A stretch of 64,000 bases of DNA from Poteriospumella lacustris (GCA_008000375.1 SMOI01000044.1:62001-126000), one strand, 5' to 3'; positions 30,401-43,100 are shown, counted from the stretch's first letter. Notes: generated from the sequence alone by a model not told the origin. A program made the numbers and translations.

Positions 30401-33400
30401 CGTTTCTGCACGGCCTGTCGCGCGGCGGCATGAGCCTCGCGTCGCACACGATCGGCGGGACGTCGGGCTTCACCAGTCGCATCGCAGGAGGCATCGGCAA
30501 GGGCGTGTCGATGCTGACGCTGGACACCGAGTTCCAACGGAACCGCACGTACCGCAAGTACAACCAGGCGAACACGCTCTCGGAGGGGCTGTACGTCGGC
30601 ACGCAGGAGCTGGGCCGCAACATCGTCGAGGGCGTCACGGGCATCGTCGTGTCGCCGTATCGCGGCTGGGAACAAGGCGGTGGCGTCGGCTTGGCGACGG
30701 GCATGGCGCGTGGTATTCTCGGCGTGGCGTTGAAGCCCGCGGTGGGCGTCTTGGACCTGGCGTCGCGGGCGACGGAGGGTCTGCGCAACACGACGATGCA
30801 GGCGGAGATCGGCATTTCGGCGGAGATCGAAGGCATCCGCCGCTGTCGCATTCCCCGCGCGTTCGGACGGTCGGGCATGTTGCAGATCTACGACGTGCGG
30901 GCCGCGGCGGCGCAGTGCATGGCGGACTATCTGGCGGACTTCCGCTACGACCCGCGGCTGCAGGTGGTGGCCCACCTCTACTGCCGCCGCAAGATCGAAA
31001 CGGTCCGCGGCATGACGCGCTCTGGAGCCGCGGCCGCGGCCGCGGCGCACCAGAACCACTCACCGCACGACCATGCGACGACGGCTGCGGCGACGCATCG
31101 GCTGCGTCCGCAGAGCTCGACGTACGCGCCGACGATCTTGGTGGGCGAGCCCGTCGAGGACGACGTCGAGGGCGTCCCGCAGGAGCACCACCACGAGCAC
31201 GGCGGCCACCACCCGCACGCCCACGGCCACCACCGTCCGAGCTCCTTCGGCCGGGCGAAGACGATGTCGAGCAGCGGCTACGGCGGGTCCAGCTATGGGC
31301 GACGCTACGAAGAGAGCGCGGCCCGCGATTTCACGTTGAACCCGCCGCGCGAGGCCTGGGGCCTGCCCGAGTGCACCGAGTACGTGATCCTCGTGACGCC
31401 CGACCGCGTGGCGCTCGTCGAGGTGAACTCGACGGTATCCACCGCCACCGCCGCCACCGCGTCGACCGTCGGGGCTCCGTCGGGTCCGGCGCCGTCGATC
31501 GCCGACGTCGATTTCGACGGCGACAACGACGCGATGAGCGTTTCGTCGAGAACGACCACCGCGTCGACCATCGCACCATCGGCCGTGTCCACCGCCAGCG
31601 GCTTGCCGCCCACCGGCAGCAGCAGTGGCGGCGGTGGCATGTTCGGGGCCTTCCGCAGCAAAACGAAGAAGCTGACGTCGATGGGCAGCACGTCGAGCGT
31701 CACCGCCGGCATCGCTGGCAACAGCGGGGCGACCACCGCCAGCGGCGCATCGTCTGCGCTGCCTCCGTCGGGCATATCGCCCAGCAGCGGCGGCAGCGGC
31801 GGCAACGGTGGCGGCGGCCCGGCCTCTGTCGCGGTGGTCACGTCGCTGCCGTCGAGCGCGAACAAACGCTGCCGTTTCATTTGGGTGTGCCCGGCGAACT
31901 GCATCGACGAGCTGAGCAGCGACAACCGCGGCGACATGCAGCTGAAGCTCAACACGTCGCTGCTGCTGTCGGGGGCGTGGCACCAGCGTCTGCCGACGAT
32001 TCTCGACCCGACGCTGCGCAATTTCACGGTTTTCCAGTCGCTGCTGGAGCAGGTGATGGGCGTGTCGCTGGCGCGTCAGCAGCCGCTGCACCCGCCGTAC
32101 CGGGTGGCCTCGTCCGGTCCGCCGCGTGTCGGTGGCCTGCTGCAGCAGGGCATCCGCAAGAAATACTCGACGGGCATCCGCAGCGTGCTGATGTCGCCGA
32201 GCGTGCACACGTACTGGGTCTACGGCCACGTGCTGTACGAGTACACGGCGGTCCGTGGCTCGGCCGCCGCGGCCAACGCGGCGAAGCACGGCATCGCCTC
32301 GTCCGGCGGCTCTGCGAAGCAACTGGTTCCAACGGCGGCGACTGCGGCCGCTGCAGCGCCGGCGGCGGCGGCGGCGGGCAGCGAGCTGTCGGACTATTTC
32401 CACATCGAAAACGCCGTCGACGATCAACTGTCGCCCGAGGCCGCCAGCAGCAGCAGTCGCCCCACGAGCGGCTTCTTCGGCAACGAGGCGGCGGCGGCGG
32501 CGGCGGGTGGACCTCCAGCGCTGTCGTCGTCGTCCTCCGTCACGTTCGCTGCGTCGGGGCCGAACACGTTCAACAGCGGCGCCACTGCGTCTCCCGCGAC
32601 CAACGCGGCGGCGGCGGCTGCTGCGAACAACGCGAAGTCTCCGCTGGACGATCTGATGGAGAAGACAATCGCGGCCATCGCCGTGACGCCGACGAAGTAC
32701 GACCGCCTCGACGGCGACGGCGACGACGGCTCTGTGCGGCCTCGACAGCGACGGCGCCGCTCGTCCGGCAGCAAACAGCGACGCCAGAAGCGATCCGACA
32801 CCGCCGACGGGGCGTCGTCGTCGATGCCGCCGCCGCCGGGTGAGTCGCCCGAGAAGGACAGCGACGACGACGACGAGGCGTACGACCGCCACCGGCAGCA
32901 GCAGCGAGAGCTGCAACAGACGCAGCAGCAGCTGTTCCCCACCGAAACGGTGCCGTTGACGCGCGAGCGCCGCAGTTCCAGTGCGGGCAGCTTGTCAGAC
33001 ATGTCCGCCGCGTCGCAGGCCTCGCTGTCGTCGGTGTCGACGGCCGCCGGACCGGTGGTGCAGCCGCCAGAGCTGCAGGACCAGTACCTGAGCTTCGTCT
33101 ACCCGCTGGTGGACCTCACGATGCACGGGCCGACGCCGGAGGAGGGCGGCAAGTTCTATTCGATCTCCATCCAGCGCATGGACAACGCCAAGCTGCGTTG
33201 TCTGCGTCGCGACGACCCCAACGAGGCGCTGTCGGAGTATATGAAGTCCGGGCTGTCGCTGCTGTTCCCGACGAAGGAATTGGCGATGAACTGGCGGCTG
33301 GCGATCGAGTCGCGCATCACGCTGCGGCCGACGGACTGTCTGCCCCCGGGCCTGCTCACCACCGAGGACAAGAAGCGTGAGTACGGCCGCTTCTTGCCGT

Positions 33401-33579
33401 TGTCCAGTCGCAACAACGTGGCGGCCAACGGGGAGAAGCAGACGCTGGAGAGCGTGATGACGCCCGTGGACAACTCGGTGCTCGGCGTCATGATCCTGCC
33501 GACCTCCGGCTGCGCCGAGAAGGAAACGGAAACGATCAAAATCGAAATCTTCAAGACGCTCAGCGCCGTTCGTCGCTAA
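18444..33579 (+). CDS. VPS13-like: Giant VPS13-family bridge-like lipid transfer protein with N-terminal membrane segments
   Basis: Proposed exons 18444-18459 and 18524-33579 (64-bp intron, donor GTGAGT); about 5023 residues, versus 3144 for yeast Vps13. The long frame has no ATG before 18661, so the splice decides the start. Visible order, numbered from 18460: two hydrophobic segments near 56-93 and 147-170; a repeating beta-strand region typical of lipid-channel proteins; a VAB/SHR-BD-like region (PYMIINELG, PPYRIDNKS, FPYTWDHPF); a PH domain split between about 3060 and 3500 (EGYLTRCE...YCILRPDILYVY, then DEFRGWMQSARLAI); the VPS13 C-terminal region with GVGLATGMARG and PAVGVLDLASRA repeats (about 3950-4110); a His-rich stretch; and a probable second PH-like segment at the end. 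Family role: bulk phospholipid transfer at membrane contacts. No clear chorein N-terminal motif is seen. Ala/Gly/Ser/Pro insertions are frequent in the 3' half. Confidence 0.85.
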
Positions 33580-34199
33580 GGGCCTCGCCCGTCCCAGTGG
33601 CCGCACCGCAACGTGCAGGGGCGCTCGTCGACCTCCCTCGTCCTCCTCGTGGCGCCTCGTCCAACTGACCTGTTACCCCCCCCCCCGCGTGCGCTCCTCG
33701 TTGGAGAGCCGTAGACTTTTGTTTCTCGCCGTGTATTGTGTGCTGTGTGTTTGTTTTGGTCGCTGTGGGTGTCGTTGTAGTTGCTCCAGACGGTCTGCGC
33801 CGCGCGAGACGAGCGGCTGTGCCCTTTGCGCGGCGGCCCGCGTCCGTTGTGCGTGGCACGGCCCGTGTCGTGGGCGTGGTGGTGTTCGCATGGCGCTTAC
33901 GTCGATGCCTTTGTGTATCTATCTATATTTAGCCACTCTTTGCAAGCCCCCTGTCGTCGGGGAATCAATCGAGGCGCCTCTATCGAGTCGCGATGTAACC
34001 CCCCGCTAAGATTCATTAACTGTGCAACGGCCGCGCGTCGGCTTCGTGTGGGACCCGGGTGCTCGTCAGTTAGGATTTACACCCCTCCTCAAAGCTCTCA
34101 ACTAGCCTGGCTATAGCAGCCAGCGAGCTCGTCAAATGAACGTATGGGGCAGATATGTACAAGAGGACGACGTCGCGTCTCCGGCGGCGGCGGAGGTGA
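33580..34199. other. Intergenic between convergent genes, with a C11 homopolymer
   Basis: Contains an 11-C run (33676-33686) and GT-rich sequence. It holds the 3' ends of the VPS13-like (+) and LC8 (-) transcripts. No gene is recognised. Confidence 0.5.
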
Positions 34200-34703
34200 T
34201 CACCCGTGACGCCACAGCAGGAACGCCACGTTGCCAATGAAGAAATGAAGCATTCTGAACGATCACAACACCAGTCTGTTAGACGGATAAGGCATCGCGA
34301 CTACAGATCAACCGCTTACGTTTTGGTTTCGTGCGAGACGAAGCAGCCGTAGGACGTGCCGACGATCACGTGCCAGGTTCCCCTGTGCAACAAAGACGAG
34401 ACGATGAGGATGGGCACTGCCTGCGCTTAGAGTATAATGGGGTGATCTTACCCTCTGGTCGTATCTAGTTGCTGCTTGACGGTCTGTGCGATGTCCTTGT
34501 GGTATACTGGGCGTTCACTTTTCTCTGTAGATTTCAGCGCGTTCAGCGCGATCTCCATGGCTGCATTTTGGTCGCTCTGCACGAACAAGACAACATACGG
34601 TTAGAGAGAACAACGTTGACGGGGCTCATCATTTGCAATGGCGAACCTCGGTCATCTCTGAGTAGTTCACTCGAGGTATCGTTGATGGTGCCACTTCCGC
34701 CAT
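34200..34703 (-). CDS. DYNLL: Dynein light chain LC8 (DYNLL-type), four exons
   Basis: Reconstructed by eye; the exons are too short to appear as a long ORF. Exons (minus strand) 34703-34647, 34576-34452, 34382-34320 and 34254-34200 are joined by introns of 70, 69 and 65 bp, all GT-AG. They give 99 residues with a TGA stop. The core shows the LC8 pattern HKDIAQTVKQQLD, then GGTWHVIVGTSYGCFVSHE, then FFIGNVAFLLWRHG. LC8 is a homodimeric hub protein of cytoplasmic and axonemal dyneins that binds short linear peptides. All three junctions restore the frame and the family pattern. The N-terminal about 20 residues precede the core and are less conserved. The gene shares a divergent promoter region with the Der gene. 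Confidence 0.92.
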
Positions 34704-35096
34704 GGTTTTCTCTCTCTCTCTCTTTCTCTCTCTCCACCGTCTCTACAAAGATCCTCGCACTATCAACTTTCCGTCGTTCTCACACTACAAAAGACAGAGT
34801 TTGTCGTGAAAGCAGAAGTGAATTCAGGCTGTGACAGGCTCAAATCTAACTTCGGAAGTGAATCGAAATTGACGGTCGCTTTGATTTGGACGTTGAAACG
34901 GCTCTGGTACGACGACGACGACGTGTTCGCGATGACGACGGCGGAGTGACCAACGAATCGACGACGATGAAAAGAGACCAGCGAGACAAGCTAACAAGAA
35001 GCGAAGAATGAGAGTGGCAACAAACGACGATAGCACACTAATCGTATCCTTTAATTGAGGACGAATAGTCCTTTTCTCTGAAGACAGCGGCAAGGG
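34704..35096. other. Divergent intergenic region between LC8 and Der
   Basis: Includes a TC/GA tract at about 34708-34735 directly upstream of the LC8 ATG, plus moderate-GC sequence. Presumably it holds both promoters. Confidence 0.5.
34708..34735. repeat. TC dinucleotide tract (GA on the LC8 strand)
   Basis: Nearly pure (TC)n, 4 bases upstream of the LC8 start codon. In many eukaryotes GA/CT tracts lie in core promoters or 5' UTRs; no role is shown here. Confidence 0.7.
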
Positions 35097-36916
35097 ATGT
35101 TTCGTCTGTCACTGTTTGCGCTGCTGCTCCTGTGCAGCAGGACAGCCGCTTTGATGCAATACAAGCCTCTTCGAACCATTCGTGCACAAACCCGCCATTT
35201 GAGGTTACAAAGCACAGCGGATACGAAAGATGATGGCAAGCAAAGCGACCGGTTGTTCGCGGATTGGGAAGACGAGGAACTGCAACAGGCGCAGTCGGAG
35301 AAGTTGAACGAAGTGCAACAGATGCGCGACGAGTTTGGATACCAAAGCTTGCCAGCCTACGCCTTAAAGTGGTTGAAGGACTTCGAGACCGATGATGGGG
35401 CGGCGGCGGCGGCCGCGACGCCTGCATCGAAGCTGCCGACGATGGTGATCGTCGGCCGACCCAACACTGGCAAGAGCACACTCGTCAATCGTATTTCCGG
35501 CGTTTTCAAGGTATAATCACATGCCTTGGCCTGTATCGTCTTGCTTGATGTTGGTGTATAACTCGCCTTCCATTGGTTCATCAGGAGGGAGCCATCGTAC
35601 ACGATGAGCCGGGCATCACAAGGGACCGCACGTACCGCGTCGCTCAGTACGGCGAGTACAATTTCCAGGTCGTAGACACCGGTGGCATCATCTTCGATGA
35701 CAACAAGGACGTTTTCGCTGATCGCATCATCGAACAAGCCACCATAGCGCTGCAAGAAGCCAGTGTGGCCGTGGTGGTGTGCGATGGGATGGAGGGCGTC
35801 ACGCCGCTGGACGAGATCCTGGTCGATTGGCTCCGGAAAAGTCGCAAAATCCCCATTCTATTGGCTGTGAATAAATGCGAGTCAGAGAAGAACGGGTTTA
35901 TGCAGTCGCAAGAATTTTGGAAGTTGGGGGTGGGCACGCCGTACCCGGTGAGCGGTATCCACGGCTCCGGTGTCTACGACCTGCTCGACGCTGCCGCGGC
36001 CCACCTGCCGAAAGTCACCAACATCCTCGCAGAGAACATCACCAACGTGGCGCTGGTTGGCCGCCCGAATGTGGGCAAATCGTCCCTATTGAACCGCCTC
36101 TACGGTCAGTCGCGAGCCATTGTCAGCGACGTGGCGGGTACGACGCGCGACACCGTCGACGTGCTGGTCAATCGGGGCCACAATCGAACCTATCGCATCA
36201 TTGACACGGCGGGCATTCGCAAACGCGGGAAGATCGAGTACGGACCGGAGTTCTTCATGATCAACCGGGCGTTCAAAGCCATCCGTCGGTCGGACTGCGT
36301 CGTGCTGTTGCTCGATGCGGTCACGGGTATCGTGGACCAAGATCGAGTGCTGGCGCAGCGCATCGCTGATGAAGGACGGGCGTGCGTCATTGCGCTCAAC
36401 AAATGGGACGCGATTCCGAACAAAACCGACAAGTCGTATCTGGCGGCAATCGAGAACGTCCGTGCGAAGCTGTCGGCGCTGCGGTGGGCTGACATCGTCT
36501 TGATCTCGGCGCTACAGGGACAGCGCACCGAGAAGCTCTTCGAATCGATCGACCGAGCGACGCAGCAGTTCAATCGTCGCATTCCCACGGGTGTGCTGAA
36601 CGAAGTCGTCACCGACGCGACGCTGTGGATGCCGCCGCCCAGCGTGGGCAGTCGCAGCGGGCGCATCTACTACTGTATGCAGATTAGTGCGGCCCCGCCG
36701 ACGATTGTGCTCTTCGTGAATGACCCCGAGCTGTTCACCGACGCGTACAAGCGGTATCTGGAGCGCAAGATCCGCGATTCGCTGAACTTCGAGGGGACGC
36801 CCATCAAACTGATCTGGCGGGGCAAGAGTCTGCGCTCGGTGAGTCGCTCGGCGCAGCGTGGCGAGATCGGAGAGCTCACGTCGAAGGCCGTGAAGTCGAG
36901 TCACATGCGCAATTAA
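35097..36916 (+). CDS. der: Double-GTPase Der (EngA), probably plastid-targeted
   Basis: Exons 35097-35510 and 35585-36916 with a 74-bp phase-0 intron; 581 residues. Two consecutive EngA-type G domains: GRPNTGKS (120-127) with DEPGITRDR and NKCE, then GRPNVGKS (about 297) with VAGTTRD and NKWD. A C-terminal KH-like domain follows. Der helps assemble the large subunit of bacterial-type ribosomes, so the eukaryotic copy acts in an organelle. The first 20 residues (LSLFALLLLCSRTAA) look like a signal peptide, and a basic Thr/Arg/Gln-rich segment follows, as expected for secondary plastids. The intron lies just after G1 of the first domain. Confidence 0.93.
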
Positions 36917-37578
36917 TGACGTCTCTTATAGCTGGAACACCTCATCTCGACGACGTACCGCAATGGTGCCATGTGTTCGTGACACATGAGACGGGCGAGT
37001 GCAGCGCCGGAGCCTAAGCACGAACGATACATTGATAGATAACCGTCTTGTAATCGATGATTGGTGCGGGTCAATCAGTGACCAGTGACCAGTAGCGAAG
37101 GGAGAGAACACAGACCGATCGATTCGGAAAGGGCCACCATTTACGTTGACTTCACATCCCCTGCTTATTAGTCCACATCGTTCTGCAACCGAAATAAACG
37201 AGAGGAACACATGTCACTGACGTCGTGCCGATAATACGAGGTCTCTCCTGCTCAGAGCAATTTGTCGCGTTCAAGTGTCGTCCCCGGTGTCCCGGTGCCC
37301 GATGGCTGTAACCCGCGTCGACGTCGTTGTCGTCGTCATCACGACAAAGATGAAACGGCCCGTCGATGTCCGTTACAACTCTTTCGCCGCTGCGGAGACG
37401 GCGGCCACTTCAAAATACGAACGACGAGCCCCGCCTTCTTTTTTCAGCTTCTGGACTCATAAAGCTGGCTATTGCTTGTGTATATATTTTGTAAAGAAAT
37501 TGCAGGTTGTTGCTTGTGTGGAACTAAGGTGAGAAGCAGTAGCGCTGTTTGTGGTAGACGAGAAAGTCATCGGTATCC
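36917..37578. other. Intergenic, no gene recognised
   Basis: Between two plus-strand genes. A short GC-rich open stretch (about 37275-37530) has Val and Lys runs but no recognisable protein features. An in-frame TAG precedes the DNAAF1 start, so it is not a 5' extension of that gene. Confidence 0.5.
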
Positions 37579-39813
37579 ATGTGCTGCGTCCGAATGAATG
37601 TAGAAATGGATCAGCTCAGCCGTGTACAAGCCTATTTCAATGAGCGCGAACGTCGTCGCCTTGATAAACGAGTAAAAGAGAGTGGGTCAGCGTTTCCCGA
37701 TATGACGGTAAGTCGCTGAGCCACCGCTGTGGCCGCAACTGTTCTTCACCGAGTCGCTGTCTGTGTGTAGCCCGAAGAGGTCAAGCTGTCTTGCCTCGAA
37801 AACAATGGATACGAAACACCTGAGCTCAACGATAAACTCTATTTGCATTTCCGCGGCTTCCGCAAGATCGAGAACTTGGAGCCGTACACGGGGTGCAAGT
37901 CGATCTGGCTCGACAGCAACGGCTTCGACACCATCACCGGTCTGGAGAAGCTCGTCGAGCTGCGCTGTTTGTACTTGGGCAAAAATCTGGTTTCCCGTAT
38001 CAGCGGCTTGGAGACGCTGAGCCAGTTGACGATTTTGGACCTGTCGAACAATCGACTGACGCGCATCGAGAACCTCTCCTGCTGCCCCAACCTGCAGACG
38101 CTGAACGTCTCCTACAACGCCTTGACGACACCTGAATCCATCGCCCATTTGCAGGAATGCCCCGCGTTGAACAACGTCGACATCACCAACAACCGCCTCG
38201 AGAGCAACGAGGCGTTCTTCGACGTCTTCAGGGGCATCCCCGCGCTCGTCGCGCTGTCCGTCAATGGCAACGAAATCACCAAACTGCCCACGTTCCGTAA
38301 GCGTCTCTTGGGCCACATCCCGAAGCTGGGCTATCTGGATCGGCCCGTCGAAGAGCACGAGCGGTTCTACGCGAACGCGTACGCCGCCGGTGGCGCAGAG
38401 GCCGAGGCAGCGGCGCGCGAGGAGTGGAAGGCGATGCAGCTGCAGAAGAAACAGGCTGAGGCAGAGGCGCAGCGCAAGTGGCAGGAGGAGCAACGGCGTA
38501 TCCGCGAGCAGGCCAAGGCGGAAGGCCGCTCGCTGATCAAAGAGTTCACGCCCGAGGAGCAGGAGGAGCGTCGGCGGGAGGCACAGGCCGCCCACGACGC
38601 CGAACAGCGACTCTTGGGCCTGGGACTGGGTCGATTGGGCGCCAAGGTACACGCCATGGAGAGTGCTGGCACCAAGCCTGGCGTGGACCTGCTGGATGCC
38701 GCTGCTGAGGCGTTGTACCGCGAAGACGAGCGGGTCGCGACAGTGAACAGCGCCGCTGCCGCCGCCGAGGAGGACGACGACGAAGAAGAAGACGTCCCCG
38801 TTCGTGTCGTCTACGACGACATCACCTCCACCGGCGAGTACAAGACGGCGTCCACCGCCACCGCCGCGGCGGTAGAGGAGACGCCTGCGTCGGTCCCCGC
38901 GCCACCAGCGGCGGCCGTCGCCGAGTCAGCCGCAGCGGTCGTCCGGCCGCCGCTGCCGCCCTCGGCGGAGGACGAGGACTCGTTCCCTTCCGAAACAGAA
39001 GAGGAGCTCTCGCTGCGCCAGCAACGCATCGACGAGTCCTTCGCCATCTACAAGCGACAGCAGGAGGATCTGAAGAAGGGCATCGTCTCGCCCGGCTACG
39101 TCCACGTCGACACGTGGCACGCAGCGCCGAACAAGGAGAACCAACAGGCGCACGGCAACGTCGCGGCGCCGCGCGCAGCGAACGAAGACGACGAACAAGA
39201 CACGTCGAAGCGGCCGCTCTTCTGGACGGAAGCGATGGACATGGCGCTGGCGAAGCAGGTGCAGGCGCAGATGTTCGACTTCGACGCCATCGCCGCGGAG
39301 CTGCAGGCGCTGGCGACGCAGGGCGCGCTGAACACCGACCGCCTCCGTCGCTTCCCGCAGCTGTTGACGGTCGAGGCCTGCCGCTTGCGGTGGGCCGAGC
39401 TCGATGCGCAGCATTGGTGCGAGCTGGCGCCGGGCGTGACGGCGACCGACACGATCTTCCGCATCAACGTGTCCGAGGAGATCCTCGCGGCGGGCTACCA
39501 GCCGAGCTACGACGAGCTGATGCAGCTGACGGCGTCGATGAAGCCGAAGTATTTGAAGGCGCCCGTGGCGCTGCCGACGATGCCGAGCTACGCGAACGAC
39601 AGCGAAGAGGAGAAGGACGACGAGGACGAGGACGAGGACGGCAAAGTGCGCATCTTCAAGGTCAGCGACGTCACGATGGCCGCCGCCGCCGCCGTCTCGC
39701 AGCGCAGCCTGCGCACCGCCACCGCCACCGCCACCGTTCCCACCACTCAACCGCCCGGCGGCGCCGTCGCGGAGAGCAAAGAGTCGCCGCTGTTCGAGAT
39801 GGGCCTCGACTAA
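37579..39813 (+). CDS. DNAAF1: Dynein axonemal assembly factor 1 (DNAAF1/ODA7/LRRC50)
   Basis: Exons 37579-37707 and 37771-39813 with a 63-bp phase-0 intron; 723 residues, close to the usual length of about 725. The N-terminus shows LYLHFRGFRKIENLEPYTG followed by leucine-rich repeats of the SDS22 type (IWLDSNGFDTI, LYLGKNLV, LDLSNNRLTRIENL, LNVSYNAL). It closes with an LRR cap (LQECPAL, LGYLDRPVEEHERFYA). A charged coiled-coil/low-complexity tail follows. The family acts in the cytoplasm to pre-assemble outer and inner dynein arms. An in-frame TAG lies upstream of the first ATG; later in-frame ATGs in exon 1 are also possible starts. GC climbs towards the 3' end. Confidence 0.93.
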
Positions 39814-40164
39814 GCCGCCGTGGCCTGTCCCATCGCATCGCATCGCATCGCGTCGCGTCGCGGCGGTTTCATTGTTTCTACTCTGCGTGTACAGTGCACG
39901 GCACCGGCACTGACGAGGGCTGTAACCGCAACACCGACGACAAAGAGGCTCGCTCCTCCCCCCTCCACCTCCCACCTCCTCTACGCGGAGCCAAAGAAAA
40001 ACACAGACGAGTTACACCGACCGCAGCTGTCGCATGCGACGGTTTACAGATGCGCTCCACCGACCAGTGCGCCGCTGCACGACACACGACCACCGACCGA
40101 CCGACCGACCGACCGCGTCAGACGGCGGCGGAATCACATCGGTCGCCTCGCCGACGGCGGGCGC
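39814..40164. other. Convergent intergenic region with simple repeats
   Basis: Contains four CATCG pentamers (39831-39850) running into CGTCG units, and an ACCG tetranucleotide array (about 40092-40114). It separates DNAAF1 (+) from the NUP107 3' end (-). No gene is seen. Confidence 0.6.
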
Positions 40165-43100
40165 CTACGTCAGCTGCGGACTGGGCACCGACAGCGTCCC
40201 CGGTCCGTTGGGCAGCAGGCGGAAGGCCGCCTCGCCGATGTCCTGCAGAATCGCCTCCAGCTGCTCCCTACGCCACACGACACACAGCCGCACAACACAC
40301 AGCCGCACACAGGGTCAGTCCTCGGGTCCGTCAACAGCACAGCTCACAACACACAGCAGCACGACACTTACGTGGTCAAGAGGCGGTGCAGCCCCAGCGA
40401 CGGCGCCTCGTTCGCGATCATGTCGCTCAGACGGAAGGCCAGCAGCAGCACCTGGTCGTGCGTCGCACGCACGCCGTCGTCCGCCAGACCCGCGAAGGCC
40501 ACCAGCGCTTCGCTCGAGCGCAGACAGCACGACAGATACGCCTGCAGCAGGTAGTGCACCAGCAGCGACAGCAGCTTCTGCGTCTCCGCCGCGTCCTTCA
40601 GCCGCAGCGTGGCCACCTGCAGCAGCTTGTACATGCGCAGCAGCCCCTCGCTCGACACCGCCGCCGCGTTCGGCGCCAGCTGCGCTTCGAGCTGCGTCGC
40701 CAGCTGCTCGATACGCGGCCGCCGCGCGTCGGTGGACGCCAGCGTCTCCAGCTGCGTCCGCAGCTCGCGCAGCTGTTGCGTCAGCTGCGTCGACAGGTGC
40801 GGGTCGTCGCGCGCACTGGGCACGACCGGCACCGCCGCGCGGCCCTGCGCGACGGCCAGCGCGTCCTCCAGCAGCCGCTGCGACGCCGTCACCGCCACCT
40901 CCGCCACTCGCTGCAGCACCGTCACCACGCCGTGCGCGCCGTCCGCGTCCGCCGCAAAGATCGCCTCGATGCGCGGCAGCAGCTCGTCCAGCACCACCGC
41001 GCGCAGCTCGTGGAACAGCGCCATCGGCGGCGACGGGACGATCCAGCGACCGTCGACGAGCGCGGCGCCCACCGAGCGCCGCTGCGCCAGGCGAATGGCC
41101 TCGACGACGTCACGCCACTTCTCCCGCTGCTGGTAGACGAGCTGCAGCACGTGCCACAGCGAGTACACGTCCTTGTCCAGCGCCCACTGCTCCTCGTACA
41201 GCGGCGCCCACGACGCCTCCGTCGCAGTCGCGGTCGCCGGGGCCGCGCGGCCGCTCAGGTGCTCCATCCGCTGGTCGGCGCGCACGATGATCTCCTCCGT
41301 CGCGTACTCGGTGAGCACCAGCGACAGCAGCGACGCCTTGTCCATCTGCGACTCGACCAGCAGCGCGCCGATGACGCGGTGCACGGCGCGCAGCACCTCC
41401 GCCACCTTCGCCGCGTCCTGCTGCTGCTCCTCACCGGTGCCCAGCGACTCGAGCACGACCCAGCGCAGCGACTCGAGCACCAGGCGGTCCGCCTCGGACG
41501 GCCCCGTCGATGGCGCCGCGGGCGGTGCGGTCGTCGACGGCGCCGCGAAGTCGCCGCCGCGCGACGGCCGCAGCGGCGACAGGAACGACGGTTTCGCCGT
41601 CGGGTGCGGGACGAGCGCCATCGCGTCGCCCCCCGCCGCACCCGCCGGCTCCATAGAGCCGCCCGCCGCGGCGGTGGTCGGCGCTGCCGGCCGCAGCGTC
41701 GCCAGGAGACTCGTGGGCCGGCTGCCGTCCTCCATCACCGTGCGCGTGACGTCCGGCAGGTCGTCGGGGAAGAACCGCTGCGCCTGCTCCAGCACCTCGC
41801 GCGACAACGCGTCGCGTTCGGCGCGCGACAGAGTCGCCGCGGCGCCAGTGCTCCGCGCCTGGACGTGGTCCGATTGGATGGCCAGCAAGAGCCGTGCGAA
41901 GGCCACGACGCGACGGTGTGGGCTCAAGAAGCGCGCGTACAGCGCCACGCGTTTGTAGTGCGCCTGCTCGATGAGGTGGGCGATGTACGTCTCCAGCGCG
42001 TGGTAGTACAGCTCCTGGCTCACCACCTGCTCCAACGGCGCGTGCAACGTCGCGGGGCGCAGGCCGCACCAGAGCAGCACGTGCACGACGACGCGCAGGA
42101 CGTGCTCGTAGCCCGGGTACGGGTCGGCCGGCTCGATGAGCTCGAGCAGCTGCGCGTCGAAGAAGCGCTTGATCGCCCGCACACCGCCCAGGAAGGCGAT
42201 CTGCAGCTGGCGCAGGATGCATTCGAGGTTCTTCGTCGGCGGCGGCGGCACGGCGGCGGCCACTGACTCGTCGAGGTTGCCCTGCACCGACCGCGCGAAC
42301 TCCGCCGACAGCCAACGGTTCGTCTCGACGTTTTTGTCGTCGCAGCCGGGGTACAGCGCGCTGTGTCGCCGCTTGCGCTCGTAGTACTGCTCGTAGATAC
42401 GCACGAGGTCGCGGTGGTAGACGCTGTTCGCGTAGACCCAGAGCCGGTCGGCCCACGTCGAGACGAGTTCGGAGCTGTGCAGCGCCTCGACGTGGTTCGA
42501 CAGCGCCGCGTAGATGCTCATCTCCGCCATCGTCGCGTTGGACGCGATCGATACGCCCGCGGCCGTCTTCTGCTGGCTCTGCAACAGGTGGTCGGCGTAC
42601 TGGAACGCCGTCTTCATGCTGAGGCCGTGGCGCGCGTTGCCGCGACGCGTCAGCACCGGGCCGCCCAGACCGTCGTCGTCCATGCGCTCGATGTCGTCGC
42701 CTGCCCCTTCGCGGACGATGTACCAGTGCGGGTCACAGCCGCGCAGCGAGGAGGCCAGCCAGAACGCCTGGTGCTCGAAGGCCTTGCGCTGGGCGACGTC
42801 GATCTGACCGCTGCGAATCAGCTGCCAGATGCTCAACAGCAGCGCGTCCTGCTCGGCTTGGTCACTGCCCACCAGCGTCAGCAGACCCGCGGCATGCAAC
42901 TGACTATCTGGATGCACGTGTGCCAGTTGCGCTTGGCCGCGGGTGATCTTCACCTTCGCGCCGTGCGGCTGGGCGTACTGCTGGATCGACAGCCACGTCT
43001 CGAACATCGGCGGCGACCGCGGCACGGGCGTGTCCACCACCTGGTCGCCGTAGGCGTTCTCCAGCCAGTCTTTCACCACCTTGGCCTTCTTGAAGCGCAA

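Noticed and set aside
28923-32843. Plus-strand ORF of 1306 codons overlapping the VPS13-like gene in another frame
   Set aside because: Arg/Gly-rich translation without domains, while the VPS13 C-terminal motifs are in the other frame; a composition artefact.
34469-34834. 121-codon plus-strand ORF
   Set aside because: It is antisense to LC8 exons and introns and has no protein features; LC8 explains the region.
37275-37532. 85-codon ORF upstream of DNAAF1
   Set aside because: No ATG at its beginning, Val and Lys runs, no domain and no link to the DNAAF1 frame.
40080-40330. CRISPR-like short repeats (ACCG array, ACACACAGC repeats)
   Set aside because: These are simple microsatellites without unique spacers, in a eukaryotic intergenic region and intron.
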